From Ceratobasidium sp. AG-K (taxonomy: Eukaryota; Basidiomycota; Agaricomycetes; Cantharellales; Ceratobasidiaceae), in assembly GCA_037039685.1 (NCBI GenBank), contig JAWNGF010000006.1, positions 992,001 through 1,056,000 on the forward strand: 64,000 nucleotides of DNA. Direction: 5' to 3'. The position numbers and the translations under genes are program-made. A model generated the notes under the pieces. It ran no database searches, had not been told where the DNA came from, and saw only the letters and a list, made by a program, of their open reading frames with translations. This document shows, piece by piece, positions 10,416-22,320 of this stretch (positions within the stretch are counted from its first letter, which is position 1; each line of letters starts with the position of its first letter).

Positions 10416-13400
10416 ATGGCATCTGGATCGGGGTCTCAACAGGACCCCCAGTTTCCCAGTCGGTCATTGCGTTTGACGCATCGCTGTAGACCATATCCGT
10501 CTATCCCCTCACCGTCCGGCCGTAGCCCTCATACCAGGAATGACTTACTGCCTAAAGAAACCGCTCCAGCAACTGAGAGACCATCAACACAAACAAACGA
10601 AGAATTTTCGAGTCCGCGGGACCAGACACAGGAGCAACGGGCGGTATGCACTTCAATCTTATCTCCACATTATAGAATAAGAACATATCATGACTGTAGA
10701 ATACTCACCTCAAGAACCTCACGCCGGCACACGAGGCATACTACAATGCGGCCCTTCCAACGTCAGCTATCAAACGATTCAGGTGCACGGAGAACACTCG
10801 AGTCGAGCTTCTCCAGAACATTTGCATATGGGCTCGCGGGAAAAATAGCGTGAAGATATACTGGCTCAACGGCATGGCTGGCACCGGGAAGACTACCATT
10901 GCTTACACAGTTTGCGAATTGCTTTACAATGAAGGACGGCTCGGCGCCAGTTTCTTTTGCTCCCGTAACTCACCAGACTGCCGCGATGTTAACAGGGTAG
11001 TACCAACGATTGCCTACCAGCTGGGACTATATTCAAGCGCATATCGGAATGTACTCTACGACATGCTCAGCAAAGATCCAGACCTGGCGAGGCGCAACAT
11101 TGAGACGCAGTTTGAGCACCTAATAGTGAAACCGCTGGCGGAGATCGGTGAGGTGGTGCTGAAGAACGTAGTAATCGTGATCGACGCGCTGGACGAGTGC
11201 ACCGACATAGGAGGAAGCAAAGATGTGCTGGAGCTACTGCTCCGGTATGCGGATAGCCTGCCACTCAAGTTCTTTGTTGTCAGTCGTCCTGAGCCTTCAA
11301 TCTGTAGCAGCATGGAGTCTCGCACCGGTGCTCTACGCTCGATCCTTTGGCTACACGACATCGAGCAATCACTAGTCGAAGCCGACATCAAGACGTATTT
11401 GAATGAGGCACTTCAATCTTTCAATATTTCTTCCTCCGATATTGATCAGCTCACTTCCCTTTCTGGCTGCCTTTTCATCTTTGCCGCCACAGCAGTTCGA
11501 TACATTACTCTTAGTCACTGTGGGGTGGACACGCACGAGCGTTTGCGGAACGTGCTGGATAGCCATACAATCAACTTGAACGGAGATAAGCGATACAAAG
11601 AGCTTGACAGTCTCTATAGAACAATACTTTCCAAAGCGCTGGACCAAGGAGAACTAGAGAATCATGAAGTGGAAAGACGTCAGCGGGTTCTTTGGACGGT
11701 TGTGTGCGCGAAGGAGCCTATGAACCCTCACACCCTCTCCGAGTTATTGGACCTTGGCACTGAGAGGCAGATCCGACTGGTAATTCAGTCCCTGCAATCG
11801 GTCCTACACACATCGGACAGTTTAGAGGTCGTGTCGACCCTGCACGCGTCGTTCCCCGACTTCCTACTCAATCGTGATCGTTCTGAGGCATTTTTCTGCG
11901 ATCCGAACGATCATAACTCATTTCTTGCAACTCGATGTTTTGGCCGAATGCGGCAGTTGCTCCGTTTCAATATGTGCGACCTCGAAACCTCATACCTATT
12001 TGACAAAGAGGTGTTGGACCTTGATGATCGCGTCAGTGAAGCCATTTCTCCAGGGCTATTCTATGCGTGTCGGTATTGGTCGGACCACGTAACCGGCGCG
12101 CAACTACTTACTCCCCTTTCATCGCTGCTTAATGAGTTTCTACAGTGCCAGCTATTATTCTGGATGGAGGTGCTAAGCCTGAAGGGTTGGAGTAGTCACG
12201 GCGAAGCCATATTGAGCAAAGTGGTGAACTGGCTACCAGTGAGTATACGTTCCCAGGAGCTGGTCCCCGACTGAGTATGTGTAGCACAGCATTGACTTTA
12301 TCGAGCTGAGAGATTTCGCTCATGATGCACGCAACTTTGCAACAACCTTTGCTGCCAACCCTTGTTCTCTTAGCACTCCGCATATCTACATTTCTGTACT
12401 CCCGTTTACATCGCGGCAGAGTCGAGTATGGAAGACCTACTGGCCTCGGATGCGAGGTCTAATACCAGTCGAAGGTACAGCACTGGAGACGAGAGGGAAG
12501 TCGGCACTCGCAACCTGGTCTGTTGGAAGATCCGTTAATAGCATAGCCCAAGCAAGTGACGGGAAGCGTATGGTATGCGGTACTGGCACTATCTACCTGC
12601 CGAACGAACGCGGGGAAGTAAGCGTATGGGACACATCCAATGGTACTTGCACCATGGAACCATTAAAGGGACATCAGAGGCCGGTCCTCTCGGTGACATT
12701 CTCTTCTAACGATACTTGCGTTGCCTCTGGTTCATATGATCACACAATACGAATCTGGGATGCAAGTAAAGGCAATATGATCGTAGGTCCACTGCACGGC
12801 CATTCTCAAGCTGTCCGCTCCGTGGCTTTCTCGCCTGATGGGACTATTCTCGCCTCCGGCTCTGATGACCAGACGATTCGTATCTGGAACGCATGCTCCG
12901 GCGCCCAGATTGGTAGACCCCTCAAGGGGCATTGTGATAGGGTGTCCTCGATCGCATTTTCACCCTGCGGGAAGCACCTTGCCTCTGGCTCGGACGACTG
13001 CACAATCCAGGTCTGGGACTTGAAGTCGCGCACGACCGTTTGGGGAATAACCGGAGGGCATTACAAGGCAGTCCGCTCCGTTGCGTACTCCCCTGACGGG
13101 CTGCGTCTAGCCACTGGCTCGGATGACCGTACCATTCAAGTATGGGACATGACCAGTGGCAAATTGTTCGCTGGCCCATTTAGAGGTCATACCTACGGCA
13201 TCACGTCTGTTTCTTTCTCACCCAGTGGCTCTCAGGTTGTATCTGGTTCACACGACTGCGCTATTCGCGTTTGGGACTCCACCAGTGGGACACTGCTTGC
13301 TGGACCGTTCAAGGGGCACACCGAGTCGGTTAACTCGGTATTTTTCAGTGCAGACGGTACGCGTATCATGTCCGCCTCTGACGATCGCACGATTCGCGTG

Positions 13401-14558
13401 TGGGACTTGCGCCGTGGAACATCGGCCACTACGGAGCCTTTGGGGCACACCGGTCCAGTTTGCGCTATTGCCGTGTCACCAAACGGCACACGTGTTGCAT
13501 CTGGCTCGAGCGACTCCACGGTCTGTGTTTGGGACATGCACAATGGCGCACTCGTCGCTGGTCCATGCAGTGACTACACCGACAGGGTCAACTCGGTGGC
13601 ATTCTCGCCAGACGGAGCGCGCGTCGTTTCCGGCTCTGATGATTACAAGCTGCGCGTATGGGATGCGTCTACCGGGGCATTACTTGCTGTTCCGTTCAGG
13701 GGGCACACTGGTTCGGTCAGTTCAGTCACATTTTCCTCCGATGGTCACCGGATTGCTTCCTGCTCGCACGATGGCACCATCCAGATATGGAACTCGTATA
13801 CCGGTACATTGACCGCCCAGCCGTTCAGAAGCCACGCCACAGTCATGTCGATCGCGTTCTCACCCGGCGATGCTCACATCGTCTCTGGCCACAACAACCG
13901 CATGATACGTATGTGGGATACCAACGACGGCACTGTACTCTGGACGTCGCACGCCCATATCTATAGCGTGAATTGCGTGGCGTTTTCATCTGGTGGGACG
14001 CGAGTAGTGTCTGGTTCATCTGACCGCGCCGTCCTCCTGTTGGACGCGTGTAACGGCAAGGTGGTGCATGGTCCGTTAATAGGTCATATAAAAGAAGTCT
14101 CATCTGTCGCATTCTCACCCGATGGTTCACGCGTCGCCTCTGGCTCTTTGGATCAAACGGTGTGCGTGTGGGACGTGCAGAGTGGCACGATGCTAGCTGG
14201 TCCACTCAAGGGCCATACTGACTGGGTGACCTCCGTCGCATTTTCTCTCGACGGCGCGCGTATCCTCTCTGGCTCAGCCGACCGGATGATCCGAGTCTGG
14301 GATTTAGCTGCCATTTCTCGAGCGGGCGCTATGTCTTCAAATGAGTGCTCCATCAGTCGCGACGGGTGGCTGACCAACTCCCGCTCGCAGCGATTGTTCT
14401 GGGTACCGTCAGGCCTCCGCCAAATGCTTGAGCTTCTCACCCCCTCCCATCCCATTGTGATAAACGCCCGCTGTACAGCCCGCATTGACGCCTCCACCCT
14501 CCTGGAAGATCCATGGCCTGGGTGCTTCGATGCATCTTCCATGCCAGCTTCACCATAA
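10416..14558 (+). CDS. NACHT-WD40 NOD-like receptor (HET-E-like), three exons
   Basis: Exons 10416-10643, 10700-12238 and 12285-14558 join in phase across introns of 56 nt (GTATGC...TGTAG) and 46 nt (GTGAGT...TGTAG), giving 1346 residues. Walker A is GMAGTGKTT (134-142). Walker B is VVIVIDALDEC (about 233-243). A helical winged region follows, then 14 WD40 repeats of about 43 residues (about 667-1265), enough for two seven-bladed propellers. The tail (GWLTNSRSQRLFWVPSGL) is typical of expanded basidiomycete paralogues. In this STAND family the NTPase oligomerises when the propeller binds ligand, driving nonself recognition or programmed cell death. Exon 1 is short, so the N-terminal effector may be reduced; an upstream exon could be missed. 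No frameshift is seen. Confidence 0.88.
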
Positions 14559-15601
14559 CTGGCACCACTACCTAGTTTTGTTATACGATGCGGTTGGTGT
14601 TGTTGCCCAGTGTAGATATTCCTCTCAGAACTATGTACGGCCTATGATTATTCCCCCCATTTCTATAGTCTCGATGGTCGACAAACGAACATGTATTTCA
14701 GTTACAAAAAACATCCAGCAAGTCGCCGATTGACGTACCAAGTACCTTTGCATTCATCGTTCACCGGATAGCATCAGTGAACAATTGTGTTAATGTGACA
14801 CAGCGTTATAATCCTTATTGACGTCCTATATTCCGGAGCGCAAGCATCCCATCCGAGTGGCAAGCTGCCACCGTTCCGCGCCAGTGAGGGTGGTACGTTC
14901 GACAATCAGTTTCCCGTGAGACGGTTGGAGGGAGCGGGCCCTCACATGGGGACAGGACAACAATGGGTTCTATTCAACTCCTTTATTTTCACTTGCTCGT
15001 CCGGTATCAAATTGTATGCGCATTCCAGACCCCCTTAACTACAATTTCCTTCCAGGTGCTCACTCCTCTCACCGGGCAATTGACATGTATTCCCCTCTTG
15101 GTCTCACTTTATTATCCTCTAGCGCACGTACTGCTCTGCATGCATGTACCGGCATTCCATTTCCCCGGTGCACCAGTCTCGTAGCGACTTTGCATATAAC
15201 ACGGAAAGGGAAAGAGATTTTGTTTTGTAGGATAGAGCGAGTTCAATGTGAATATTAAGACCCTCGCCTTCCGGAAGGCGTTACAAGTCGCTAATAATAC
15301 CCAACACACAAATCACTGGGACACGGATACCGACAGGGAAGCAGGAACACATGGCTGCGTGTTATTATGCCATTGGCGGCGGGGGAAAGGGAACAAAGGT
15401 ACAAGGAAGTGAACCCATGAATTCAAATCAGCACACTATTCGTAAATTACGCATATAAGGTGGTTTGGGGGCATAGCACAATGTTACAACTTCACCGGGG
15501 AAACCCAGGTCCTTACTTGAAGAATGAAAAAAAGACCGACGATGCATATGAAGAGCCCGATGAAAACGATTCTACCCTAACTCGGAAGGCTCCGAGAGCC
15601 A
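14559..15601. other. Intergenic, no gene seen
   Basis: This is the shared 3' side of two convergent genes, the NACHT-WD40 gene and the Hsp70-like pseudogene. Short frames at 14963-15258 have no family features. Confidence 0.6.
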
Positions 15602-15921
15602 CTATCCAATCGACAGTACACTAGTAAGCGCACCAGGAATGATCGAAGCCGGTCCGGCACAAATCGCCCCCTAGATGCACATGCGCTTAGTGATCCAACC
15701 GAAAATATAAAACATACACACATTTTGCTCCCACTCGACAAATGCCCCCAATTCTGTTCCCCCAAACAGAAGGGAGACCGTAAAACCTAGGAGCCAGTAA
15801 TCGCCGTCCGGTCCAGTGTGCTTTTCCAAAACACTACGCATGTGATTCAGGTTGGCTTTAATAACGCAAACTTCTTCAAGACCTCGATTGATTTTGTCTG
15901 CAGGATTATCGGTCAAAAAAA
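15602..15921 (-). pseudogene. Hsp70-like (HSPA12-type) gene, C-terminal exons
   Basis: The minus strand reads VCVIKANLNHMRSVLEKHTG, then GPDGDYWLLGFTVSLLFGGT ending in VEWEQN. A GTGTGT...CTAG intron follows, then GAICAGPASIIPGAL and a TAG stop at 15602-15604. This is the usual ending of fungal HSPA12-like ATPases. The upstream continuation is separated by the LINE fragment at 15922-16690: host codons ending ...PEWLK lie right of it and LTDNPADKI left of it. It is one of three pieces of a single gene (see 16691-17705 and 29796-30905). Confidence 0.8.
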
Positions 15922-16690
15922 TCTTTTTTTTCTTTTTTTTCTTTTTGTAATCTGGTATATTTTGAGTCGTTTCGGGGCAGAGCCCTAAGGTGCGACTCTA
16001 CTGGAGGGGGGTGGCGTGAAGCCGGAAAGAAAAGGCCCTAAGGGCGGTACTAAAGAGACACCTAAGGAGGAGAAAGGAAAGCTGTACATGAGAACACAGA
16101 GGATGCCAGCGGCGGGCGTTGAGGAAGAGAGAATCAACAGCAAAAAAAAAAAAAAAAAAGGAGACGGACAACGAGCATGACAAAGCAGAAACGGAAGCGA
16201 GAAGCCGAAAAGAAGGTCATTTGAGCAGGTCTGCGAACCGGGTGGTCGCTATAAGGTAGTCGAAAAGGGGCCCCAGGGCTTGGGACGAGAACAACAGAAA
16301 GTCGAGCCTGAGGAATTCGTGACCGAGAGAACTGAGATATAGGTAGCGCTCGGAGGCATAGTGGCTGCACCTCAAGAGGAAATGCGCGACGGTCTCTGGC
16401 TCCATTCCGCAGTGTTCGCAGACGGGGGTGTTGACGACCTGAAGTCGGTGGAGGTGGTGCCGGAGCTGGACGTGGCCCGTAGTTAGCCGGAAGAGCAGGG
16501 TGGCCCTCGATCAGGAGAGTGCATGGGTGTGGGCGATAAAGTCGTTGGCTGAAATGTGCGGGAAGCCCGAGTCGTATCGCTGGCCAGGCCTGGAAGCCAG
16601 CCAGTGAGACACGGCCGACTCGCGGTTGGCCTTCTGCAGGTTGGACTTGAGGGTGGTGGGATTTACTGGAGGGCGGTAGTCGTGGAGTAA
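15922..16690 (-). mobile_element. 5'-truncated LINE (Tad-like), 3' end with poly(A)
   Basis: On the minus strand, 16690-16217 encodes the end of a non-LTR retrotransposon polyprotein. It contains SAVSHWLASRPGQRYDSGF and TGHVQLRHHLHRL, then a Cys/His knuckle (CEHCGMEPETVAHFLLRCSH). An in-frame TGA lies at 16511-16513 and the stop at 16217. A 3' UTR runs to an A-rich tail seen on the plus strand as T runs at 15924-15946. The 5' end is lost at about 16690, normal for LINE insertions. A/T-rich flanks on both sides resemble a short target duplication (about ATTTTTTT) but cannot be separated from the tail. It lies inside the Hsp70-like gene. Confidence 0.85.
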
Positions 16691-17705
16691 GAAAAAAAAT
16701 AAAAAATACTTTTAGCCATTCAGGACAACATTCACAAACCCATTTCATTATGAAACCAATAATTTGGATTCTCTCTTTCATTAATTAATTAAAACACAGC
16801 GACCTAAAAATCGGGTAGACAGGGGGATGGGGTCTTGTAAGCGCGCAAATATAACTTGCGCACAGCCCCTTCTGAACTCATGACGGTACCCTTGACGGAC
16901 CATGTTTTAATCGTACTTCGCAAGACAGCTTTAGAGGAGGACACACCTTGGCGACAATCTCAGACCATTTACCAGTAACCAGTCGTACCCACCCAAGTGC
17001 CTGTACACGACTCAACCAAAGTGACCTACGTTTTCTAGATCATACCTTTTACTGGTCCCCACTCCATAGGACATGCGGGTGGCTCGACTGCTGACGCTCA
17101 ACTTGGCACACCAGATGACCGCTCCATTCGCAACCACCTTGGCTCTGTTGTAAGCAACTTGTTAGGGAGTGGTGACGTCGGGAATCTCAGCAGTTGGCGT
17201 ATGTGGCGTCATTGGCAATGCTGACCGCGCACTTGGCAATGCTGAACTCTGAGATCAGCGTGTTGCGGAGGTAAGGACTATCACCGAGCCCGCCCACGAG
17301 AAGAATGTGCTGGCACTCAAACTCAGCTTGGGCGTAGTAAGTAAAGCTGAATGCTTACTCGGCAGGAGAGCCCCAACATATGCTGGCGGATGTTAGCAAT
17401 AGTCTGTGTAACGCAATCTTCAGTGAAAGGTTTGATGGTAGCACTGGGAAGGAGGGTTGAGTCCAGTAGCAATAGTAATTGAGCAATGAGTCTGGAAATT
17501 ACTCGTCCAAGATAATTGTCCCACATCGAATCTTGAACTCGGGTTTAGTCAAACGTCCCGCGCCCAAGTCAATCCGATGTTCCGTATATGAGTTTGAGAA
17601 CTCACCCTTTGCCACTTCCTCGAAATCCTTAACATCTCGTTTGATTTATTCTACCAGTTCCTCACGATCTAATGAGCCAATTCTACTGAGGACGAGTGTC
17701 GGGTG
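16691..17705 (-). pseudogene. Hsp70-like (HSPA12-type) gene, central part
   Basis: Read leftward from the copia edge, the minus strand gives LDREELVE, a TAA stop at 17646-17648, then KRDVKDFEEVAKGEFSNSYT and AGRLTKPEFKIRCGTIILDE. The nucleotide-binding signature ECQHILLVGGLGDSPYLRN follows, then AKVVANGAVIWCAKLSVSSR. This matches the second half of the actin-like ATPase fold of fungal HSPA12 proteins. The nonsense codon and the two insertions on either side make it non-functional. At the right end it joins the 29796-30905 piece through the duplicated pentamer GGGTG. Confidence 0.85.
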
Positions 17706-17976
17706 TTTTGGGATAAGCGCAGTGTCAGGCTGGATATCAATGTAACTCAGCTCGTACTACTTGAGAGTAGAGAACTTGCGCATATATATACCTGGATATC
17801 AATGTAACTACAGGTAATATAAGCAAATGAATATAAAAGATAAAATCTAAACTATACCTCAGCTTGTACTACTTGAGAGTAGAGAACTGAGGACAAAATT
17901 TTACCGAAGCGCGTGTCCATGTGGAACACAATCACGTGATACGCATATATACACGTATAAGACTGAATATTCAACA
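17706..17976 (-). repeat. 3' LTR of copia element 1
   Basis: It runs on the minus strand from TGTTGAATATTC to ...TATCCCAAAA and nearly equals 29524-29795. It contains an 18-bp direct repeat (CTGGATATCAATGTAACT at 17730-17747 and 17792-17809) flanking a hairpin-like motif and TATA-like run. A second hairpin motif (CCTCAG...CTGAGG) lies at about 17858-17893. Confidence 0.93.
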
Positions 17977-18015
17977 TGCCCACTCAGGATTATGCAAAAA
18001 ATGAAATGAAAGGAT

Positions 18016-21000
18016 TTAAAACATTCCCATCCCAGTAACGAAACCAGGGAATTTGATGCGACCAAGTGGTTTAGTAAGCGCATTGGCAACCTGTTGTTTG
18101 GTCGGAATAAATTGAAGGTCGACTTCGTGAAGTGCAATCACCTCTCAAACAAAATGATGTTTTACTTGAATATGTTTTGTATTTTGATGATTAACGGGAT
18201 TCTTGGCCAATGCAATGCTTGATTGATTGTTGGTAAGCAAGGTTGTTGGACCTTTTGACAAAAATCCGAGTTCTTCAAGAAATTGACAAAGCCAAATCAA
18301 TTGGCGGGTGGCACTTGCAGTGGCGACATATTCAGCCTTGGTACTTGACAATGAAATTGTTGGTTGTTTTCGGGATGACCAAGCAACGCTTCCTCCGGCT
18401 TGTTGGAAGATCCAACCAGTAGTTGATCGACTCGTATTAGGATTGCCAGCATAGTCTGAGTCGACATATCTGATTGGCTTTGACAATTTCAATCGTTTGA
18501 ATACAATCCCGAGTGCTTTTGTGCCTTGTAGGTACTGTAGAACTTCTTTGAATGCTGACCAATGCTTGTCGCCAGGATTAGTGGCGTGTTGGGCAAGCAA
18601 TCCGGTCGCGAAAGTGATGTTGGGACGAGTTGAAATCATCGCATACATGAGCAATCCGACTCCACGTTGATAGAGCATCTGATCGACAGTAGGAGCGTCG
18701 AGTTTGGGTAGATTTGGTGACTCTGCCATTGGTGTATCCCATGGCTTGGACTTGGTCATGCTGAATCAAGCTAATATGTCACTAATGTACCGTTTTTGAC
18801 AAATTTTGAGTGTGCCAGCAGCGCAATTGCGCTCGATTTCAACTCCAACGAACATGCGTGCCTTGCCTAGATCGACAATGTTGAACAATTTGCGCATTTT
18901 TGACTTGATTTCCTCTAGAAACGAGAGAGGTTTGCTGGCTAGGAGCATGTTGTCCACATGAGCTAAAATTATTGCTAAATTATCACCATCCCGCTGAATG
19001 AATACGGCATGGTTGCTTTTGGTTCTTGTGAATCCAATTGCTTCAAGAACCTCCTTAAGTCAAAGGTAGAATGCTCGAGCGGCTTGTTTCAGACCGTATA
19101 ACGCTTTAACAAGTTGCCAGATGTGATCGCCTTTGGCAAATCCCTTGGGTTGCTCCATGTAGAGCTCTTCCTTGACAACGCCATGTAGGAACGCCGTTTT
19201 GATGTCCAGCTGAAGGAGCTTGAGGTCTTCGCTTGCGACAATGCTGAAAAGCACCCTATATGCGTCTGATGCGGCCACTGGCGACAAGATCTCGACATAA
19301 TCGACACCTGGAGCTTGAAGGGAACCCTTGGCAACAAGTTGGGCTTTGTATTTGAGGATTTCGCCATCGACGTCGCGCTTATATGCATATACCCAGCGAC
19401 ATTTGATGACCCTTTTGTGAGTTGGTCTATCAGCCGGTTTCCAAACTTTATGCTTGGTAATCAATTTGATTTCTTTGATCATAGCTTTGAGCCATAGATT
19501 GGTGTCTGGTTGTGCCATAGCCTCAGCATAGGTGTCGGGGGGATGTTCAATTAGAGCATTTAGGGTGCTCTTGGTTGTTGGCTTATTGGTTCGTGTGGCA
19601 GTCTCGTTCTGCGCACCCACTTCAGCTCCGTATCATAGTGGCGGTCTAGTAGCTCGACCTGATTGACATGGAGGCTGAGGCTGATTTGCTGGCGGCTCTG
19701 GCTTGATGGGGGAATTGCTTGTTGGCTCGGCATCAGATTCTTGTTGGCTTACTGGCTCTGGCTTGATGATGATTTCAGGTGTTGGCTCCTGGTGCCCCTG
19801 ATTGCCCACTTGTTCTGGGAACTTGTCCTTGAAATCTTCAATTATCACGCATTGTCGCGTCTTGCCTCCCTCATTGAATACAACATCATGTGAGGTGATT
19901 ACGCGACTGATTGAGCACTGAATGAGAATATGCGCCTTTTGATTTGGGGCGAATCCGAGGTAAGTACACTCAATCAATCTTGCCTGTGGCTTGGTACATT
20001 GACCATTGGGTACTCGAGCCCATGCCTTGCAGCCAAAGGTGCGGAGTTGGGAGACATTGGGTAGCTTGCCCGTGAAAATTTTGTCTGGGGTTTTACCATC
20101 AAGCAATTGTTTTGGTGTTACATTCTAGATGTATGTGGTGTGAATGATTGTGAGTCCCCAATATTTGTTGGGTAAGTCTGCATCCGCTCGCATTGCTTGT
20201 TGACTATTGTTTAATGTACGAATTGCTCGCTCTGCTACACCATTGCTTGCTGAAGAATCCGCCTCGGTCTTCTGGTGCTCAATTCCGTGCAATTTCAGCC
20301 ATGCTTTGAAAGCGTTTGATGCATATTCACCTCCACCATCCGTTTGTAAGTGCTTGATCCGCTTGCCTGTCAGATTCTTGATTGACGGTTTCAACTCCTT
20401 GAAGTGATTTGCATAGTCGTTTTTATGCTTAAGTAAGTGAACAAATATCTTGCAGGACTTGTTGTCAATCGTGACAGCAAAGTACTGATAACCTTGAATG
20501 GCTTGAATGGTGGTGGGCCCATGTAGATTGCTATGGAGTAACTCGAGTACATTGGACACTTGATTTGTCAACGTTGGAAATGGGGCGCGGGTTTGCTTGC
20601 CTTTGAGGCACGGCTTGCATTGTGATTGCGGCGGTAAGCAACTGCCTACAATGTCCATCCCTTGTACAACGCCCTTTCTGACCATATCTAGGACATACTT
20701 GTAGTTTATGTGTCCTAGGCGACAATGCCAGGTATGTAGATCGGCTCAGGCAATGTGACTGGCCGTATATGCAATGAATTTGCTTGCTTCTAGGTCATCC
20801 TCATTGTTCAGGCTCTCTGATTTGCCAATGGCAACATGGGCAGTCGGTTCTGCGTGTTTAACACATGCAGTTAGTTGGTAAAGTTCAATGCCTAACTTGC
20901 GTGCGTAGCCAATCTCAGGTCCACGGCCATTGTTCGCCAGGAGTCTTGCCTCACTTTTGCCAAAAAGAACAAAAGTGCCACGTTTGGCGAGTTGTTTGAC

Positions 21001-21834
21001 GGACATCAGACTGGCATGAAGTCCTGGTACGTGCAATACACTGCCGATCAACATGTCAGTCTCCTTACAGGTTCCGTTGCATAGCGTAAGCTGGACACGC
21101 CCAATTCCGGTCGCATTTATCATATTCCTGTCAGCCACTCAAACGGCGATTGGTGGTACCAGAGGTCGGTAAGTCGAAAACCACTCTTGATTTTGGGTCA
21201 TGTGTTTTGACGCTCCCAAATCGAGCAGCCATGTGTCTCTAGCTGACTGATTGTCCACGGCCGGCATTGCATATATTGATGGCATATCATCAGGTTCTTT
21301 GGCTGTGAGGACCACTTTTGCCAATTTGGTTTTAGGTGCATTACTTGATTTGCTTGTTTTTGATTCAGTTGACTTAGTGGCTCATTGCTTTTGGTGTGGT
21401 CCGCTCCCTTCGGCTCCACCTCCTCTCGCCCAGCATTCCTTCTTGGTGTGCCCAGGCTTGGCGCAGTTGTTGCATAGGGGGCCTTTGGCCTTTTTCTTCC
21501 CTTTTGGGTCGCTCGGTTTCTTGGATTTTGGCTTTGGGGCTTGAGCAAACATTGCTGTGAGTCTGCCTCCTGTCTTCCGTCGTTCTTCTTCAGCTAATGC
21601 CACTTTGACAACCATGTTGGGCATGATGAGGCTGGTCTGAGTGGATGTCTGGATGACTGTGCTGACGATTGCATAGGACGGGGGGAGCGCATTCACAAAG
21701 ACTTGCGCGAGCATAAGGTCGGTCACCGCTTCTCCAAGTGTCTTCATCTTGGAGGCAATCAATTGGATGTTGTTAAACCCGGCAGATAAGTCTTCTTCCT
21801 CCTTGATTTTTGCACTCATGAATTGCTGATAGTA
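18016..21834 (-). pseudogene. Copia element 1: gag C-terminus, protease, integrase, RT, RNase H
   Basis: From right to left on the minus strand: gag C-terminus with a CCHC knuckle (CNNCAKPGHTKKEC, about 21460), then a degenerate protease (LLDLGASKHMT, about 21235; S to L). Next come GAG-pre-integrase and integrase (LHSNLHGPTTIQ, TDGGGEYASNAFKAW, ASNGVAERAIRTLN, 20125-20685) and RT (LLQLDIKTAFLHGVVKEELY, about 19200; AHVDNMLLA, about 18945). RNase H (SLSSTKAEYVATA) ends ...GMGMF with a stop at 18016. Nonsense codons occur at 19060, 20108 (TAG), 20746, 21138 and 21382. The TGAs at 19060 and 20746 have exact counterparts in copia element 2. The right edge is the Ty3 insertion site. Confidence 0.9.
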
Positions 21835-22290
21835 TGTCGTGAGCTAGCTCACTCCATCGGACTCACCTGTTGTCTCGCCCGTCTGTCCCTCTCTTTGTGT
21901 TACGTTCCCCGTTTCTGTTTTGCCGCGTTGCCACCTTCTTGTGGTTAATCTGTTACATTGTGTAACGCGGCTGTGCTTTGTACGAGTCATGTCTGTTTAT
22001 ACAGCATGACTCACATGGACACTCCTGACTGGTAGACTGTGTGACTCGTGTGGCTGTGCCTTGTATGACTCGGCCACTTCTTGAATATATATAGAGGACC
22101 AACAAGCCTGGTAACCCCAGCTTGTTTTGTCTCGTCTAAACATCCCTTTGAGTGACACTCAGAACCACCCCTACCCTTAAGAGCCTACAGACACTTAAGT
22201 GTGTTGCGGTTCAAGAGGTCACTTAGGTCTTAGTGCCGTCCACTCTCCATCGCGGTTTGTCTCATAGCCACCAAGAAGAAGCTTACGACA
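21835..22290 (+). repeat. 5' LTR of Ty3 element A
   Basis: It runs TGTCGTGAGC...CTTACGACA. A TATA box (ATATATATAG) lies at 22084-22093, so transcription should begin close to 22119. The 12 nt at 22119-22130 (AGCTTGTTTTGT) are the exact complement of the primer-binding site. Confidence 0.96.
22084..22093 (+). promoter_or_regulatory. TATA box of Ty3 element A
   Basis: ATATATATAG lies about 30 bp upstream of the proposed transcript start at 22119. The same motif occurs in the 3' LTR and in the copy at 747-1202. The start site is inferred. Confidence 0.7.
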
Positions 22291-22292
22291 TT

Positions 22293-22304
22293 ACAAAACA
22301 AGCT
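22293..22304 (+). promoter_or_regulatory. Primer-binding site, Tf1-type self-priming
   Basis: ACAAAACAAGCT begins 2 nt after the 5' LTR. It does not begin with TGG, as a tRNA-primed site would, and is the exact complement of 22119-22130, the predicted first 12 nt of the RNA. In Tf1 and the sushi group the RNA 5' end folds back to this site, is cleaved, and primes minus-strand synthesis. Confidence 0.75.
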
Positions 22305-22320
22305 TAACAAACATACAAGC

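Noticed and set aside
10850..12274. NACHT ORF as a separate gene starting at 10850
   Set aside because: The nominal start is GTG and the frame is open upstream to 10700, where a splice acceptor joins it in phase to exon 1; downstream an intron joins it to the WD40 part.
16141..16159. A19 run as the poly(A) tail of a plus-strand insertion
   Set aside because: It lies inside the 3' UTR of the minus-strand LINE; the LINE tail is the T-rich run at 15924-15946.
16134..16781. Minus-strand 215-residue Pro/Arg-rich ORF
   Set aside because: It is a shifted frame over the LINE polyprotein end; the LINE frame carries the real motifs.
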